This document shows, piece by piece, positions 43,942-52,490 of a stretch of DNA of 64,000 nucleotides. Source of the stretch: Sulfurivermis sp040755915. GTDB taxonomy: Bacteria; Pseudomonadota; Gammaproteobacteria; Thiohalomonadales; Thiohalomonadaceae. A program made the translations under genes and the position numbers. Location of the stretch: positions 11,295-75,294 of the forward strand of contig JBFLWM010000009.1 of assembly GCA_040755915.1 (NCBI GenBank), given 5' to 3'. The first letter of the stretch is position 1. Each line of letters begins with the position of its first letter. The notes under the pieces are model-generated. The model made no database searches and was not told where the DNA came from. It was given only the letters and a program-made list of their open reading frames with translations.

Positions 43942-44985
43942 TCACTCATACAGCATCACGTCGGCCACAGCCTGGGCCCAGGGCGCAAACTCGGGCACGC
44001 TGAAGATTTCCTGGCCGATGGCACGGTGCATGTCGGATACCAGCATCACCCCCATCTCGCGCTGGCTGAAGCGGCCGGCGAATTCCAGGATCGGACCATA
44101 CACCTCGGCCCCCTTCCTCTCGGCCTTGGCGCGCAGGGCGCGGGCCACCAGCGCGGAGGCGACGGCGTATTGCAGATCGATCTCGCGCGGTACCGGCACC
44201 GGCTCGCGGCGCAGGATGGCGTCGAGGTCGGGCAACTTGTCCAGGTTGCGCACGAAGGCCGCGGCCTCGATACCGGCGGCGGGGCCGACGCAGGCCTGCA
44301 GGGTTTCCACCAGCAACTGGTGCGCCTCACCGAATTTCTTCAGTGCCCGGTGGGCGAACTCCCAGGAGCGCGGCGAGGGAAAGGCGATGGGATTGTGCGC
44401 CGGGTCGAAATCGAACAGCAGTTCGGGACGGAAGCGCAGAAAGGCGATGATGCGTTCGTCGATGCCGTTGCGGTAGGCCCACAGCACCCAGTCGTCGAGA
44501 TGGGTCTCCACCTCGAAGTGGGCAAAGCGGTTGGCCAGCGGTGCCGGCATGGCGTAGGTGACGCCGCGATCACCCTGGCGATTGCCGGCGGCGAAGATGG
44601 CCCACCCCTCCGGCACACGGTATTCGCCCAGGCGGCGATCGAGGATCAGCTGGTAGGCGGCGGCGGAAACCGACGGCGGCGCCGAGGTGATTTCATCGAG
44701 GAACAGGATGCCGGCCGGGCCGTGGCGCTCGGCATCGGGCAACATGGCCGGCACCGCCCACTCCACCTGCCCTTCACTGCGGAACGGGATGCCGCGCAGG
44801 TCACTCGGCTCCATCTGCGACAGACGGATGTCGATCACCGGCACCTTATGGCGTGCCGCCACCTGCGCCACCATCTGCGACTTGCCGACACCGGGTGGCC
44901 CCCACAGCATCACCGGCGTGTGATGGCCGTCGCGCGTGCTCGCAAATTCCCGCTCCAGAACCTCGGTGATGTGTGCCGGACGCAT
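43942..44985 (-). CDS. MoxR-family AAA+ ATPase
   Basis: The product (347 residues) starts MRPAHITEVLEREF. It has Walker A WGPPGVGKSQM, sensor/Walker B ILFLDEITSAPPSV, and AAGNRQGDRG with an Arg-finger region. MoxR proteins act as chaperones that activate metal enzymes together with VWA partners; here the partner is the next gene. The ATG at 44985 has GGGGAG 6 nt upstream; a TTG just before it is less likely. It begins an operon of at least three genes. Confidence 0.9.
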   Translation of the reverse strand: MRPAHITEVLEREFASTRDGHHTPVMLWGPPGVGKSQMVAQVAARHKVPVIDIRLSQMEPSDLRGIPFRSEGQVEWAVPAMLPDAERHGPAGILFLDEITSAPPSVSAAAYQLILDRRLGEYRVPEGWAIFAAGNRQGDRGVTYAMPAPLANRFAHFEVETHLDDWVLWAYRNGIDERIIAFLRFRPELLFDFDPAHNPIAFPSPRSWEFAHRALKKFGEAHQLLVETLQACVGPAAGIEAAAFVRNLDKLPDLDAILRREPVPVPREIDLQYAVASALVARALRAKAERKGAEVYGPILEFAGRFSQREMGVMLVSDMHRAIGQEIFSVPEFAPWAQAVADVMLYE

Positions 44986-45124
44986 CAATACTCCCCGTTA
45001 TGTGGCAAAAGACAATAGTTTACTTTATTTGTCAGATACACAAAACAGGGAGTGGGGATGGAAGTCGCAGGTTCCAAGTCGCCAGTGTCGAGAACAGCAA
45101 CCGCGACCCGCCACTTCCGGAGGA

Positions 45125-45496
45125 TTAACCCTGCTGTTGCTGCTGCTCCGCCACCTGCTTGTGCACCTCGGCCATGTCCAGCTCCCTGGCGCGCGCCAGC
45201 AGATCCTTCAGTTGCGATGCCTGCAGGGCACCGGCCTCGGAGTAGATGATGACCTGCTCGCGGAAGATCATCAGGGTGGGGATGGAGCGGATCTGGAACA
45301 GGCCGCCCAACTCCTGCTCTTCTTCGGTGTTCACCTTGGCGAAAACGATGTCGGGATGATTTTCCGACTCCGCCTCAAATACCGGACCGAAGCCCTGGCA
45401 GGGTCCGCACCACGGTGCCCAGAAGTCGATGATGATGAAATCGTTGTTGTTGATGATTTGGTCGAAATTGTCTTTGGTCATGTGCACGGTGGCCAT
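45125..45496 (-). CDS. Thioredoxin-family protein
   Basis: The product (123 residues) is cytoplasmic with the redox motif WCGPC (IDFWAPWCGPCQGFGPVFE). The cis-proline is present (SIPTLMIF). The C-terminal tail (about residues 105-123) is longer than in TrxA and rich in Gln. The gene stands alone, so it looks like an extra thioredoxin rather than main trxA. A ribosome-binding GGAG lies 8 nt upstream. Confidence 0.9.
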   Translation of the reverse strand: MATVHMTKDNFDQIINNNDFIIIDFWAPWCGPCQGFGPVFEAESENHPDIVFAKVNTEEEQELGGLFQIRSIPTLMIFREQVIIYSEAGALQASQLKDLLARARELDMAEVHKQVAEQQQQQG

Positions 45497-45613
45497 GGCG
45501 GTACTCCATTGCGCTGATTGCAGGAAGGTAAGGTCTGAAGCGGACCGGCGGCACGCCGCGACGAACGACAGACGGATGATGACTGAGCATTAGCCTACAC
45601 TAATGCTTCCCGG

Positions 45614-46009
45614 TTAAACACCTCGCCCGGTAAAGCGGATGATCTGGCGCCGTCCGCGCTTGTCCGGTCGGCGTGCCGGCAAGGCACCGGCGGCAGCGGC
45701 GAGACGACGCTCCTCCGCCAGCGCTTCGCGCCGCTGGCGGCTCTCGTCGGTCTCCTGATACAACTGCTGCGCCACCGTCGCCGGACCGCGCTGTTCCGAC
45801 AGGCCGGTCACGGTGATCACGAACTCCATGCCCGCCTTGCGGATCACCAGTTCGTCGCCGCATTGCACGCCGCGCGACGGCTTCGGCCGCACACCGTTGA
45901 GATGGACATGGCCGCCGTTGATGGCCTCCACCGCCAGGGCGCGGGTCTTGTAGAAACGCGCCGCCCACAGCCACTTGTCCAGCCGTACCGCGACTCCCGC
46001 CTCACTCAT
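45614..46009 (-). CDS. hslR: Heat-shock RNA-binding protein Hsp15 (S4 domain)
   Basis: The product (131 residues) binds free 50S subunits carrying nascent chains. The S4 domain fills the first half: VRLDKWLWAARFYKTRALA, AINGGHVHLNGVRPKPSRGVQ. A basic C-terminal tail (PARRPDKRGRRQIIRF) follows. Its start overlaps the zinc-ribbon gene by 8 bp. Confidence 0.93.
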   Translation of the reverse strand: MSEAGVAVRLDKWLWAARFYKTRALAVEAINGGHVHLNGVRPKPSRGVQCGDELVIRKAGMEFVITVTGLSEQRGPATVAQQLYQETDESRQRREALAEERRLAAAAGALPARRPDKRGRRQIIRFTGRGV

Positions 46010-46217
46010 CGGAAGCGCCGTCCTCGCTGATCTCGAGGTAATACTCCATGGTAATCAGGGTGTGTTCACGGCTGCCGCAGGCCGGGCAATGCAGCAGCAT
46101 CATCAGGCCCAGCGCCTCCTCGTCCTCGTAGGACTCCCCCTCCACGCGGTAGTACTCCAGCATCCCCTCGTAGCCACAATCGATGCAGGTCCCCCACGCA
46201 CGCAATGCCTTACTCAT
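46002..46217 (-). CDS. Small zinc-ribbon-like protein (71 residues, unknown)
   Basis: The product has two CxxC knuckles, CIDC (residues 11-14) and CPAC (44-47), separated by an acidic stretch (ESYEDEEALG). This is a zinc-ribbon layout. The C-terminus is acidic (LEISEDGASDE). It overlaps hslR by 8 bp and likely forms a two-gene operon with it. A CCCCATTTT run upstream on the minus strand resembles a sigma-32 -10, but no -35 accompanies it. The role is unknown; a ribosome- or RNA-linked function is only guessed from the neighbour. Confidence 0.72.
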   Translation of the reverse strand: MSKALRAWGTCIDCGYEGMLEYYRVEGESYEDEEALGLMMLLHCPACGSREHTLITMEYYLEISEDGASDE

Positions 46218-46293
46218 CAGTGACCGTTCCTGTTTGGAAAATGGGGCCAGTCTAACGGAAACCCTGGCCGATGACTGCCCGCATTGCCCATGC

Positions 46294-46321
46294 TAAAGTG
46301 CGCAACCCACGCTGCCGATAC
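46294..46321 (+). promoter_or_regulatory. Sigma-28 (FliA)-type promoter of the chemoreceptor gene
   Basis: TAAAG (46294-46298), a 15-nt spacer and GCCGATAC (46314-46321) match the FliA consensus TAAAG-N15-GCCGATAA with one mismatch. The start of transcription would be about 44 nt before the ATG at 46372. An AAGGTGAT ribosome site follows. This places the chemoreceptor under flagellar control. Confidence 0.85.
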
Positions 46322-46371
46322 GCCTGAGTAGGCAATACACCTACATATCCATACAAAATACAAGGTGATAT

Positions 46372-48027
46372 ATGAACCTGCTGCAAAACTTCACCATCAA
46401 GACCCGCCTGGTCGCCCTCGTCACCCTCGCCGCCGCACTGATGATTGCCATCGGTCTGATGGGATTGAACGGGATGCGCAATGCCAGTGAGTCCCTCGAC
46501 ACGGTTTATAACGATCGCCTGGTACCCACCGGCCAGATCAGCCAGATTCTGGAGATGATGCAGGACAACCGCACCCAGCTGCTGCTGTCCCTGCAGCACG
46601 ACCCGGCCAGCGACTTCGCCAAGATGCACGATCACCCCATCGACATGCACCTGAAGGTCGCCGAGGAAAACATCGAGAAGATCACCACCCTGTGGCAGGC
46701 CTTCATGGCAACCTACATGACCGAAGAGGAAAAAAAGCTGGCCGAGGATTTCGCTGCCAAGCGGGCCGTGTTCGTCAACGAGGGCCTGAAGCCGGTCATC
46801 AGCCTGCTCAAGGCCGGCCGCTACCATGAGGCCAACGAAACCCTGCTCAAGCGCGTCAACCCCACCTTCTACACCGCCAACGGTGCGGCGGAAAAACTGC
46901 TGCAGCTTCAGCTCGACGTGGCCAAGGCGGAGTATGAAGCCGCCGAAGCCAGTTATGGCCAGGTACGTAACGCCTCCATCACCCTGATCGTGATCGCCAT
47001 CGGCTTCAGCACCCTGCTGGCCTGGGCCACCATCGGCGGCATCGGCCGTGCCGTGGCAGAACTGGAGCGTGCCAGCGGCCAGATGGCCGAAGGCAACCTG
47101 ACCACCCGCGCCAATTATGAGGCCCGGGATGAACTGGGCCGCGTCGCCACTGCTTTCAACCGCATGGGCGAACGCTTCCACAGCATGGTGCAGCAGCTGT
47201 CCGGCGCCACCGGCCAGCTGGCGGCCGCCGCCGAGGAAACCTCCGCCGTCACCGAACAGACCAGCAGCGGCATCCGCCAGCAGCAATCGGAGACCGAACA
47301 GGTCGCCACCGCCATGAATGAAATGACCGCCACCGTGCAGGAAGTGGCGCACAGCGCCGCCAGTGCCGCCGATGCCGCCCACAAGGCTGACGACGAGGCC
47401 CTCGCCGGCAAGCAGGTGGTCACCCGCACCATCGACGTTATCGACAACCTGGCCGGCGAAGTGGAAAAGGCCTCCGGCGTCATCCAGCAACTGGAGCAGG
47501 ACAGCGAACAGATCGGCACTGTGCTGGACGTGATCCGCGGCATTGCCGAGCAGACCAACCTGCTGGCGCTGAATGCCGCCATCGAGGCCGCCCGTGCCGG
47601 CGAACAGGGCCGCGGCTTTGCCGTGGTGGCCGACGAGGTGCGTACCCTGGCCTCACGTACCCAGCAGTCCACCGCCGAGATCCAGGGCATGATCGAAAAG
47701 CTGCAGACCGGCGCCGCCAATGCGGTGAAGGTCATGGAGGCCAGCCGTGCCCAGGCACAGGCCGGTGTGGAGCAGGTGGCCCAGGCCGGCGCCTCGCTGG
47801 ATTCCATCACCCGCGCCGTCGGCACCATCAACGACCTCAATGCACAGATCGCCTCCGCCGCCGAGGAACAGAGCTCCGTGGCCGAGGAAATCAACCGCAA
47901 CATCGTCAACATCAGCCAGGTGGCCGAGCAGACCAGCCAGGGGGCGCAACAGACCGCGGCTGCCAGCGAGGAACTGGCGCGCCTGGCCGAGCAGTTGCAG
48001 GGCCTGGTCGGGCAGTTCCGTATCTGA
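46372..48027 (+). CDS. Methyl-accepting chemotaxis protein
   Basis: The product (551 residues) is a transmembrane chemoreceptor. TM1 lies at about 12-30 (LVALVTLAAALMIAIGLMG). A four-helix-bundle periplasmic domain follows to about 200, with TM2 at about 203-222 (LIVIAIGFSTLLAWATIGG), a HAMP domain at about 225-275, and a signalling domain with the conserved hairpin IRGIAEQTNLLALNAAIEAA. There are no other che genes nearby, so it is an orphan receptor. The sensed ligand is unknown. Confidence 0.95.
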   Translation: MNLLQNFTIKTRLVALVTLAAALMIAIGLMGLNGMRNASESLDTVYNDRLVPTGQISQILEMMQDNRTQLLLSLQHDPASDFAKMHDHPIDMHLKVAEENIEKITTLWQAFMATYMTEEEKKLAEDFAAKRAVFVNEGLKPVISLLKAGRYHEANETLLKRVNPTFYTANGAAEKLLQLQLDVAKAEYEAAEASYGQVRNASITLIVIAIGFSTLLAWATIGGIGRAVAELERASGQMAEGNLTTRANYEARDELGRVATAFNRMGERFHSMVQQLSGATGQLAAAAEETSAVTEQTSSGIRQQQSETEQVATAMNEMTATVQEVAHSAASAADAAHKADDEALAGKQVVTRTIDVIDNLAGEVEKASGVIQQLEQDSEQIGTVLDVIRGIAEQTNLLALNAAIEAARAGEQGRGFAVVADEVRTLASRTQQSTAEIQGMIEKLQTGAANAVKVMEASRAQAQAGVEQVAQAGASLDSITRAVGTINDLNAQIASAAEEQSSVAEEINRNIVNISQVAEQTSQGAQQTAAASEELARLAEQLQGLVGQFRI

Positions 48028-48041
48028 CCTTTCTTTACCGC

Positions 48042-48080
48042 AAAACAAAACGCCGCCTGTTCAGGCGGCGTTTTGTTTTT
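48042..48080. terminator. Bidirectional terminator, chemoreceptor / response regulator
   Basis: An 18-bp perfect stem (AAAACAAAACGCCGCCTG) with a two-base loop ends in TTTTGTTTTT on the plus strand and also has T runs on the minus strand. It lies 14 bp after the chemoreceptor stop and 14 bp before the convergent response regulator's end. Confidence 0.93.
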
Positions 48081-48094
48081 GTGACAGACGAAGA

Positions 48095-48604
48095 TTAATT
48101 TTTCTTTTCCTCCCAGTCCTTCGGCAAGGCATCGGGGTGCTGCTCCGCCACCTGCTGCAACAGCGAGGTACGGGCATCCAGCAGGTTCTGCAACTGCTCC
48201 AGCTCCGTGCGCAACTCCACCACCTCACGCTGCAGGACCCCTTGTGTGATCCCTTCCTCGACGGCCTGCAACAACACCATGTTGTCCACCGGCTTTTCGA
48301 TGAAGCGGTGCAACTGCGCCTGGTTGATGGCCGAGCGGAACAACTCGCTGTCGGCGTAGCCGCTGACGATGATGCGGTAGGCATGGGGCTGCAACTGGCG
48401 GAAGGCCTGCAGAAAGCGCGCGCCGTCCATCTCCGGCATGCGGTAGTCGGCGATCACGATATCGAACTGTGCCTCCCGGGCCCGGGCCAGTGCCGCCGCG
48501 GGGGTTTCGAAACGCTCGATCTCGTGATCACCCTGCATGCGCAGTACGCGCATCATCGCACTAAGGTTGTGCGGTTCATCGTCCACCAGCATGATGCGCG
48601 CCAT
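48095..48604 (-). CDS. Response regulator, receiver domain with helical tail
   Basis: The product (169 residues) has a canonical receiver: acidic pair VDDE, phospho-acceptor in VIADYRMPEMDG, Thr/Ser in IIVSGYADS and Lys in FIEKPVD. The YADSELFRSAINQAQLHRFIEKP pattern (core HRFIEKP) resembles the receivers of RpfG-type and hybrid regulators. No output domain follows, only about 45 residues of predicted coiled-coil (LQREVVELRTELEQLQNLL). It probably acts by protein contact or as a dimerising module. No partner histidine kinase is in the window. Confidence 0.9.
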   Translation of the reverse strand: MARIMLVDDEPHNLSAMMRVLRMQGDHEIERFETPAAALARAREAQFDIVIADYRMPEMDGARFLQAFRQLQPHAYRIIVSGYADSELFRSAINQAQLHRFIEKPVDNMVLLQAVEEGITQGVLQREVVELRTELEQLQNLLDARTSLLQQVAEQHPDALPKDWEEKKN

Positions 48605-48684
48605 GACTTAACTCCCTGCCTGGAATCTGCGCACTACCCTACCCGACCCGGCCCTGCCCCCGCAAGGCAGGGCCGGAATACAGC

Positions 48685-50583
48685 CTAGCGCAGTTCCAGC
48701 AGCAGCTGATTGAGCCGCTGTACGAAGGCGGCCGGGTCATCGAGCTGTCCACCCTCGGCGAGCAGGGCCTGGTCGAACAGAATGCTGACCCAGTCGCCGA
48801 AGCGCTCCCCTTCGCCCTCGCCCTTGAGGCGCAGTACCAACGGGTGCTCGGGATTGAGCTCCAGGATCGGCTTGCTGCCGCCGACCTTCTGTCCTGCCTG
48901 CTTGAGGATACGCTCCAGATGGGCGCTCATGTCATGCTCGCCGGCCACCAGGCAGGCAGGCGAGGCGGTCAGGCGGTGGGTGATGCGCACTTCCTTCACC
49001 TTTTCGCCCAGAGTCTCCTGCACCTTGGCCACCAGGTCCTTGAAATCGTCGGCCACCTTCTCCTGCGCCTTCTTCTCCTCCTCATCCTCCAGCTTGCCGA
49101 GGTCCAGCGCGCCCTTGGTCACAGACTTGAGCGGCTTGCCGTCGAACTCGGTAAAGGAGGACACCAGCCACTCGTCGACGCGGTCGGACAGCAGCAGCAC
49201 CTCGATGCCCTTCTTGCGGAAGATCTCCAGGTGCGGGCTGTTCCTGGCCGCGGCGAAGGTGTCGGCGGTGATGTAGTAGATCGCCTCCTGACCTTCCTTC
49301 ATGCGACCGATGTAGTCGGCCAGCGCCACGGTCTGGTCGCTGCTGTCGGCATGGGTGGTGGCGAAACGCAGCAGCCTGCCGATCTGCTCGCGGTTGGCGA
49401 AATCCTCGCCCGGCCCCTCTTTCAGCACGCGGCCGAATTCGTTCCAGAAACTCTGGTATTTCTCCGCGTCATTCTTCGCCAGGTCCTCCAGCATGCCCAG
49501 CACCTTCTTCACCGAACCGCCGCGCATGGCGTCGATGACCTTGCTGTGCTGCAGAATCTCGCGCGAGACGTTGAGCGGCAGGTCGTTGGAGTCGATGACG
49601 CCGCGCACGAAACGCAGGTAGGCGGGCATCAGTTTCTCGGCGTCCTCCATGATGAACACGCGGCGCACGTACAGCTTGATGCCGTGGCGACGCTCGCGGT
49701 CCCACAGGTCGAAGGGGGCGCGCTGCGGGACATACAGCAGCGAGGTGTATTCCAGCTTGCCCTCGACGCGGTTGTGGCTCCACAGCAGCGGGTCCTCGAA
49801 ATCGTGGGCCACATGCTTGTAGAACTCCCTGTATTCATCCTCGCTGATGTCGCTCTTGGCGCGACTCCACAGCGCCGAGGCCTGATTGACGGTCTCGTCC
49901 TCCGGCGCCGCATCCTTCTCCTCCTCGCCGTAACGCTCCTTCGCCATCACGATGGGCAGGGTGATGTGGTCGGAATACTTGCGGATGATGGTGCGCAGGC
50001 GCCAGCCGTCGAGAAATTCGTCCTCGCCCTCGCGCAGGTGCAGCACCACCTCGGTGCCGCGAGCTGCCTGCGCCACCGTCTCCAGGGTGTAGTCGCCCAG
50101 CCCCGCCGACTCCCAGCGCACGCCATGCTCGGCGCCGACACCGGCACGGCGGGTGGTCAGCGTTACCTTGTCGGCGATGATGAAGGCGGAATAGAAACCG
50201 ACGCCGAACTGGCCGATGAGGTGAGCATCCCTGGCCTGGTCACCGGTAAGCGACTCGAAGAACTGGCGCGTGCCGGACTTGGCGATGGTGCCGATATTGT
50301 CGATCACCTCCTGGCGCGACATGCCGATGCCGTTGTCACGCAGGGTGATGGTGCGCGCGTCCTTGTCGAAGCTGACGCGGATCTTCAGTTCATTGTCGCC
50401 TTCCCACAGGGCGTCATCGGACAAGGCCTCGAAGCGCAGCTTGTCGCAGGCATCAGAGGCATTGGAGATCAGCTCGCGCAGGAAAATTTCCTTGTTGGAA
50501 TATAAGGAATGGATCATCAGCTGCAACAGCTGCTTCACCTCGGTCTGAAAACCCAGGGTTTCCTTATGTGCTTCAACGGTCAT
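48685..50583 (-). CDS. htpG: Chaperone HtpG (Hsp90)
   Basis: The product (632 residues) is the bacterial Hsp90. The GHKL ATPase has ELISNASDACDKLRF, DNGIGMSRQEVIDNIG and GQFGVGFYSAF. The middle domain (YVRRVFIMEDAEKLMPAYLRF) and C-terminal dimerisation domain (NPEHPLV) follow. It sits alone with a heat-shock-type promoter upstream. Confidence 0.97.
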   Translation of the reverse strand: MTVEAHKETLGFQTEVKQLLQLMIHSLYSNKEIFLRELISNASDACDKLRFEALSDDALWEGDNELKIRVSFDKDARTITLRDNGIGMSRQEVIDNIGTIAKSGTRQFFESLTGDQARDAHLIGQFGVGFYSAFIIADKVTLTTRRAGVGAEHGVRWESAGLGDYTLETVAQAARGTEVVLHLREGEDEFLDGWRLRTIIRKYSDHITLPIVMAKERYGEEEKDAAPEDETVNQASALWSRAKSDISEDEYREFYKHVAHDFEDPLLWSHNRVEGKLEYTSLLYVPQRAPFDLWDRERRHGIKLYVRRVFIMEDAEKLMPAYLRFVRGVIDSNDLPLNVSREILQHSKVIDAMRGGSVKKVLGMLEDLAKNDAEKYQSFWNEFGRVLKEGPGEDFANREQIGRLLRFATTHADSSDQTVALADYIGRMKEGQEAIYYITADTFAAARNSPHLEIFRKKGIEVLLLSDRVDEWLVSSFTEFDGKPLKSVTKGALDLGKLEDEEEKKAQEKVADDFKDLVAKVQETLGEKVKEVRITHRLTASPACLVAGEHDMSAHLERILKQAGQKVGGSKPILELNPEHPLVLRLKGEGEGERFGDWVSILFDQALLAEGGQLDDPAAFVQRLNQLLLELR

Positions 50584-50630
50584 GGTCCAACTCCTGACAA
50601 ATTGGGGGGTTAACGATACAGCAACGGAAA

Positions 50631-50657
50631 GTGGGGATATTATGGCGAGGTTTCAAG
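50631..50657 (-). promoter_or_regulatory. Sigma-32-type heat-shock promoter of htpG
   Basis: On the minus strand, CTTGAAA (50651-50657), a 14-nt spacer and CCCCAC (50631-50636) match the RpoH consensus CTTGAAA-N(11-16)-CCCCATNT closely. It lies about 48 bp before the htpG ATG. htpG is a classic RpoH target, so the assignment fits. Confidence 0.85.
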
Positions 50658-50714
50658 CCTGACACCGACCGCAGCCGTATGGTTGAATGAGCAAAATCCA
50701 AACAGGGAGCCGTC

Positions 50715-52346
50715 ATGACCGTCCGTACCATCCCCACCTTCCCCTTCGAGGGGCAGCGCCCCGGCACCTCCGGCCTGCGCAAGCGGGTCACAGTGTTCCA
50801 GCAGCCGGGTTACCTGGAAAACTTCGTCCAGGCGGTGTTCGACTGCGTGCCCGAACTGATCGGCGGCACCCTGGTGCTGGGCGGTGACGGCCGCTACTAC
50901 AACAAGGAGGCCATCGAGGTCATCCTGCGCATGGCGGCGGCCAACGGCGTGCAGCGCTGCCTGGTGGGACGCGGCGGCCTGCTCTCCACCCCGGCTGCCT
51001 CGGCGGTGATTCGCAGGCACCAGGCCAGCGGCGGCCTGGTGCTCTCTGCCAGCCACAACCCCGGCGGCCCGGAGGGCGACTTCGGCATCAAGTACAACAT
51101 CGGGAACGGCGGCCCGGCACCGGAAAAGCTCACCGAGGCCATCTACGCCCGCACCCAGACCATCGACCGCTACCACACCCAGGACACCAAAGACATCCCG
51201 CTGGATGTGATCGGCCACTACGCCATCGGCACCATGGCGGTGGAGGTCATCGACCCGGTGGCCGACTATGCGGAATTGATGGAATCGCTGTTCGACTTCG
51301 ACGCCATCCGCGTCCTGTTCGCCTCCGGCTTTCGCATGCGCTTCGACGCCATGAGCGCCGTCACCGGCCCCTATGCGCGCGAGATCATCGAGGGCCGCCT
51401 CGGCGCGCCCGCCGGCACGGTGATCAACGGCGAGGCCCTGCCCGACTTCGGCGGCGGCCATCCCGACCCCAACCTCACCTATGCCGAACAGCTGGTGGCC
51501 GAGATGTTCGGCAAGAACGCCCCCGACTTCGGCGCCGCCTCCGACGGCGATGGCGACCGCAACATGATCCTGGGACGCAACTTCTTCGTCACGCCGTCCG
51601 ACTCGCTCGCCGTGCTGGCCGCCAACGCCACCCTGGTGAAGGGTTACAGGAAAGGACTGGCCGGCATCGCCCGCTCCATGCCGACCAGCTGCGCCGCCGA
51701 CCGCGTGGCGGAGAAACTGGGCATCGAATATTTTGAGACGCCGACCGGCTGGAAATTCTTCGGCAACCTGCTGGACGCCGGCCGCATCACCTTCTGCGGC
51801 GAGGAAAGCTTCGGCACCGGCTCCGATCACGTGCGCGAGAAGGACGGTCTGTGGGCGGTGCTGTGCTGGCTCAACATCCTCGCCGTGCGCAAGGAGCCGG
51901 TGGAGCAGTTGCTGCGCGAACACTGGGCCAAGTTCGGCCGCAACTACTACACCCGCCACGACTACGAAGAGGTGGACGCGGTGGACGCCAAGGGCCTGAT
52001 GCAGCACGTCATCGACCAGCTACCCGGCCTGCCCGGCCAGACCATCGCCGGCCGCACGGTTAAGCTGGCCGACGATTTCAGCTACACCGACCCCATCGAC
52101 GGCAGCGTGTCGAAGAACCAGGGCCTGCGCATCGTGTTCGACGACGGCGCGCGCATCATCTTCCGCCTCTCCGGCACCGGCACCGTGGGCGCCACCCTGC
52201 GCGTCTATATCGAAAGCTACGAGCCGGACCCGGCCCGGCACGATCAGGACCCGCAGATCGCCCTCGCCGACCTGATCAAGGCGGCGGCACAAATCTCCGA
52301 ACTGGGTGAGCGCACCGGCCGCGATCGACCGACGGTGATTACCTGA
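50715..52346 (+). CDS. pgm: Phosphoglucomutase (alpha-D-glucose-specific)
   Basis: The product (543 residues) interconverts glucose-1- and glucose-6-phosphate. It has FPFEGQRPGTSGLRK, the phospho-Ser loop LSASHNPGGPEGDFGIKYN (core TASHNP-type SASHNP), the metal loop SDGDGDRNMI and the sugar loop EESFGTGSDH. It diverges from htpG. A REP-like repeat and terminator follow. Confidence 0.96.
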   Translation: MTVRTIPTFPFEGQRPGTSGLRKRVTVFQQPGYLENFVQAVFDCVPELIGGTLVLGGDGRYYNKEAIEVILRMAAANGVQRCLVGRGGLLSTPAASAVIRRHQASGGLVLSASHNPGGPEGDFGIKYNIGNGGPAPEKLTEAIYARTQTIDRYHTQDTKDIPLDVIGHYAIGTMAVEVIDPVADYAELMESLFDFDAIRVLFASGFRMRFDAMSAVTGPYAREIIEGRLGAPAGTVINGEALPDFGGGHPDPNLTYAEQLVAEMFGKNAPDFGAASDGDGDRNMILGRNFFVTPSDSLAVLAANATLVKGYRKGLAGIARSMPTSCAADRVAEKLGIEYFETPTGWKFFGNLLDAGRITFCGEESFGTGSDHVREKDGLWAVLCWLNILAVRKEPVEQLLREHWAKFGRNYYTRHDYEEVDAVDAKGLMQHVIDQLPGLPGQTIAGRTVKLADDFSYTDPIDGSVSKNQGLRIVFDDGARIIFRLSGTGTVGATLRVYIESYEPDPARHDQDPQIALADLIKAAAQISELGERTGRDRPTVIT

Positions 52347-52354
52347 TCCCGCCC

Positions 52355-52430
52355 CGGTAGGAGCGGATCGCATCCGCGATACAGCGCCGGGCGAAAGCAC
52401 GCCGGTCGCGAATACGATTCGCTCCTACGG
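52355..52430. repeat. REP-like inverted pair (GTAGGAGCG type)
   Basis: Two copies in opposite orientation, CGGTAGGAGCGGATCGCATC at 52355 and the complement of CCGTAGGAGCGAATCGTATT ending at 52430, flank a 24-nt GC-rich centre. The GTAGGAGCGNAT...TCCGCGA pattern is that of Pseudomonas-like REP sequences, here as a head-to-head pair (BIME-like). It lies just past pgm. REP-type elements are usually dispersed in many copies. Confidence 0.78.
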
Positions 52431-52441
52431 CCACACAAATG

Positions 52442-52467
52442 AAAAAGGCGGGGTACCCCGCCTTTTT
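52442..52467. terminator. Bidirectional terminator, pgm / ppdK
   Basis: A perfect stem AAAAAGGCGGGG with a TA loop ends in TTTTTCTTTT on the plus strand and TTTTT on the minus strand. It serves the convergent pgm and ppdK. Confidence 0.93.
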
Positions 52468-52490
52468 CTTTTCTGGCACCTACCAAACCG

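Noticed and set aside
46218..46260. Possible RpoH promoter before the zinc-ribbon/hslR pair
   Set aside because: A CCCCATTT -10-like run is present, but no CTTGAA-like -35 lies at the right distance upstream.
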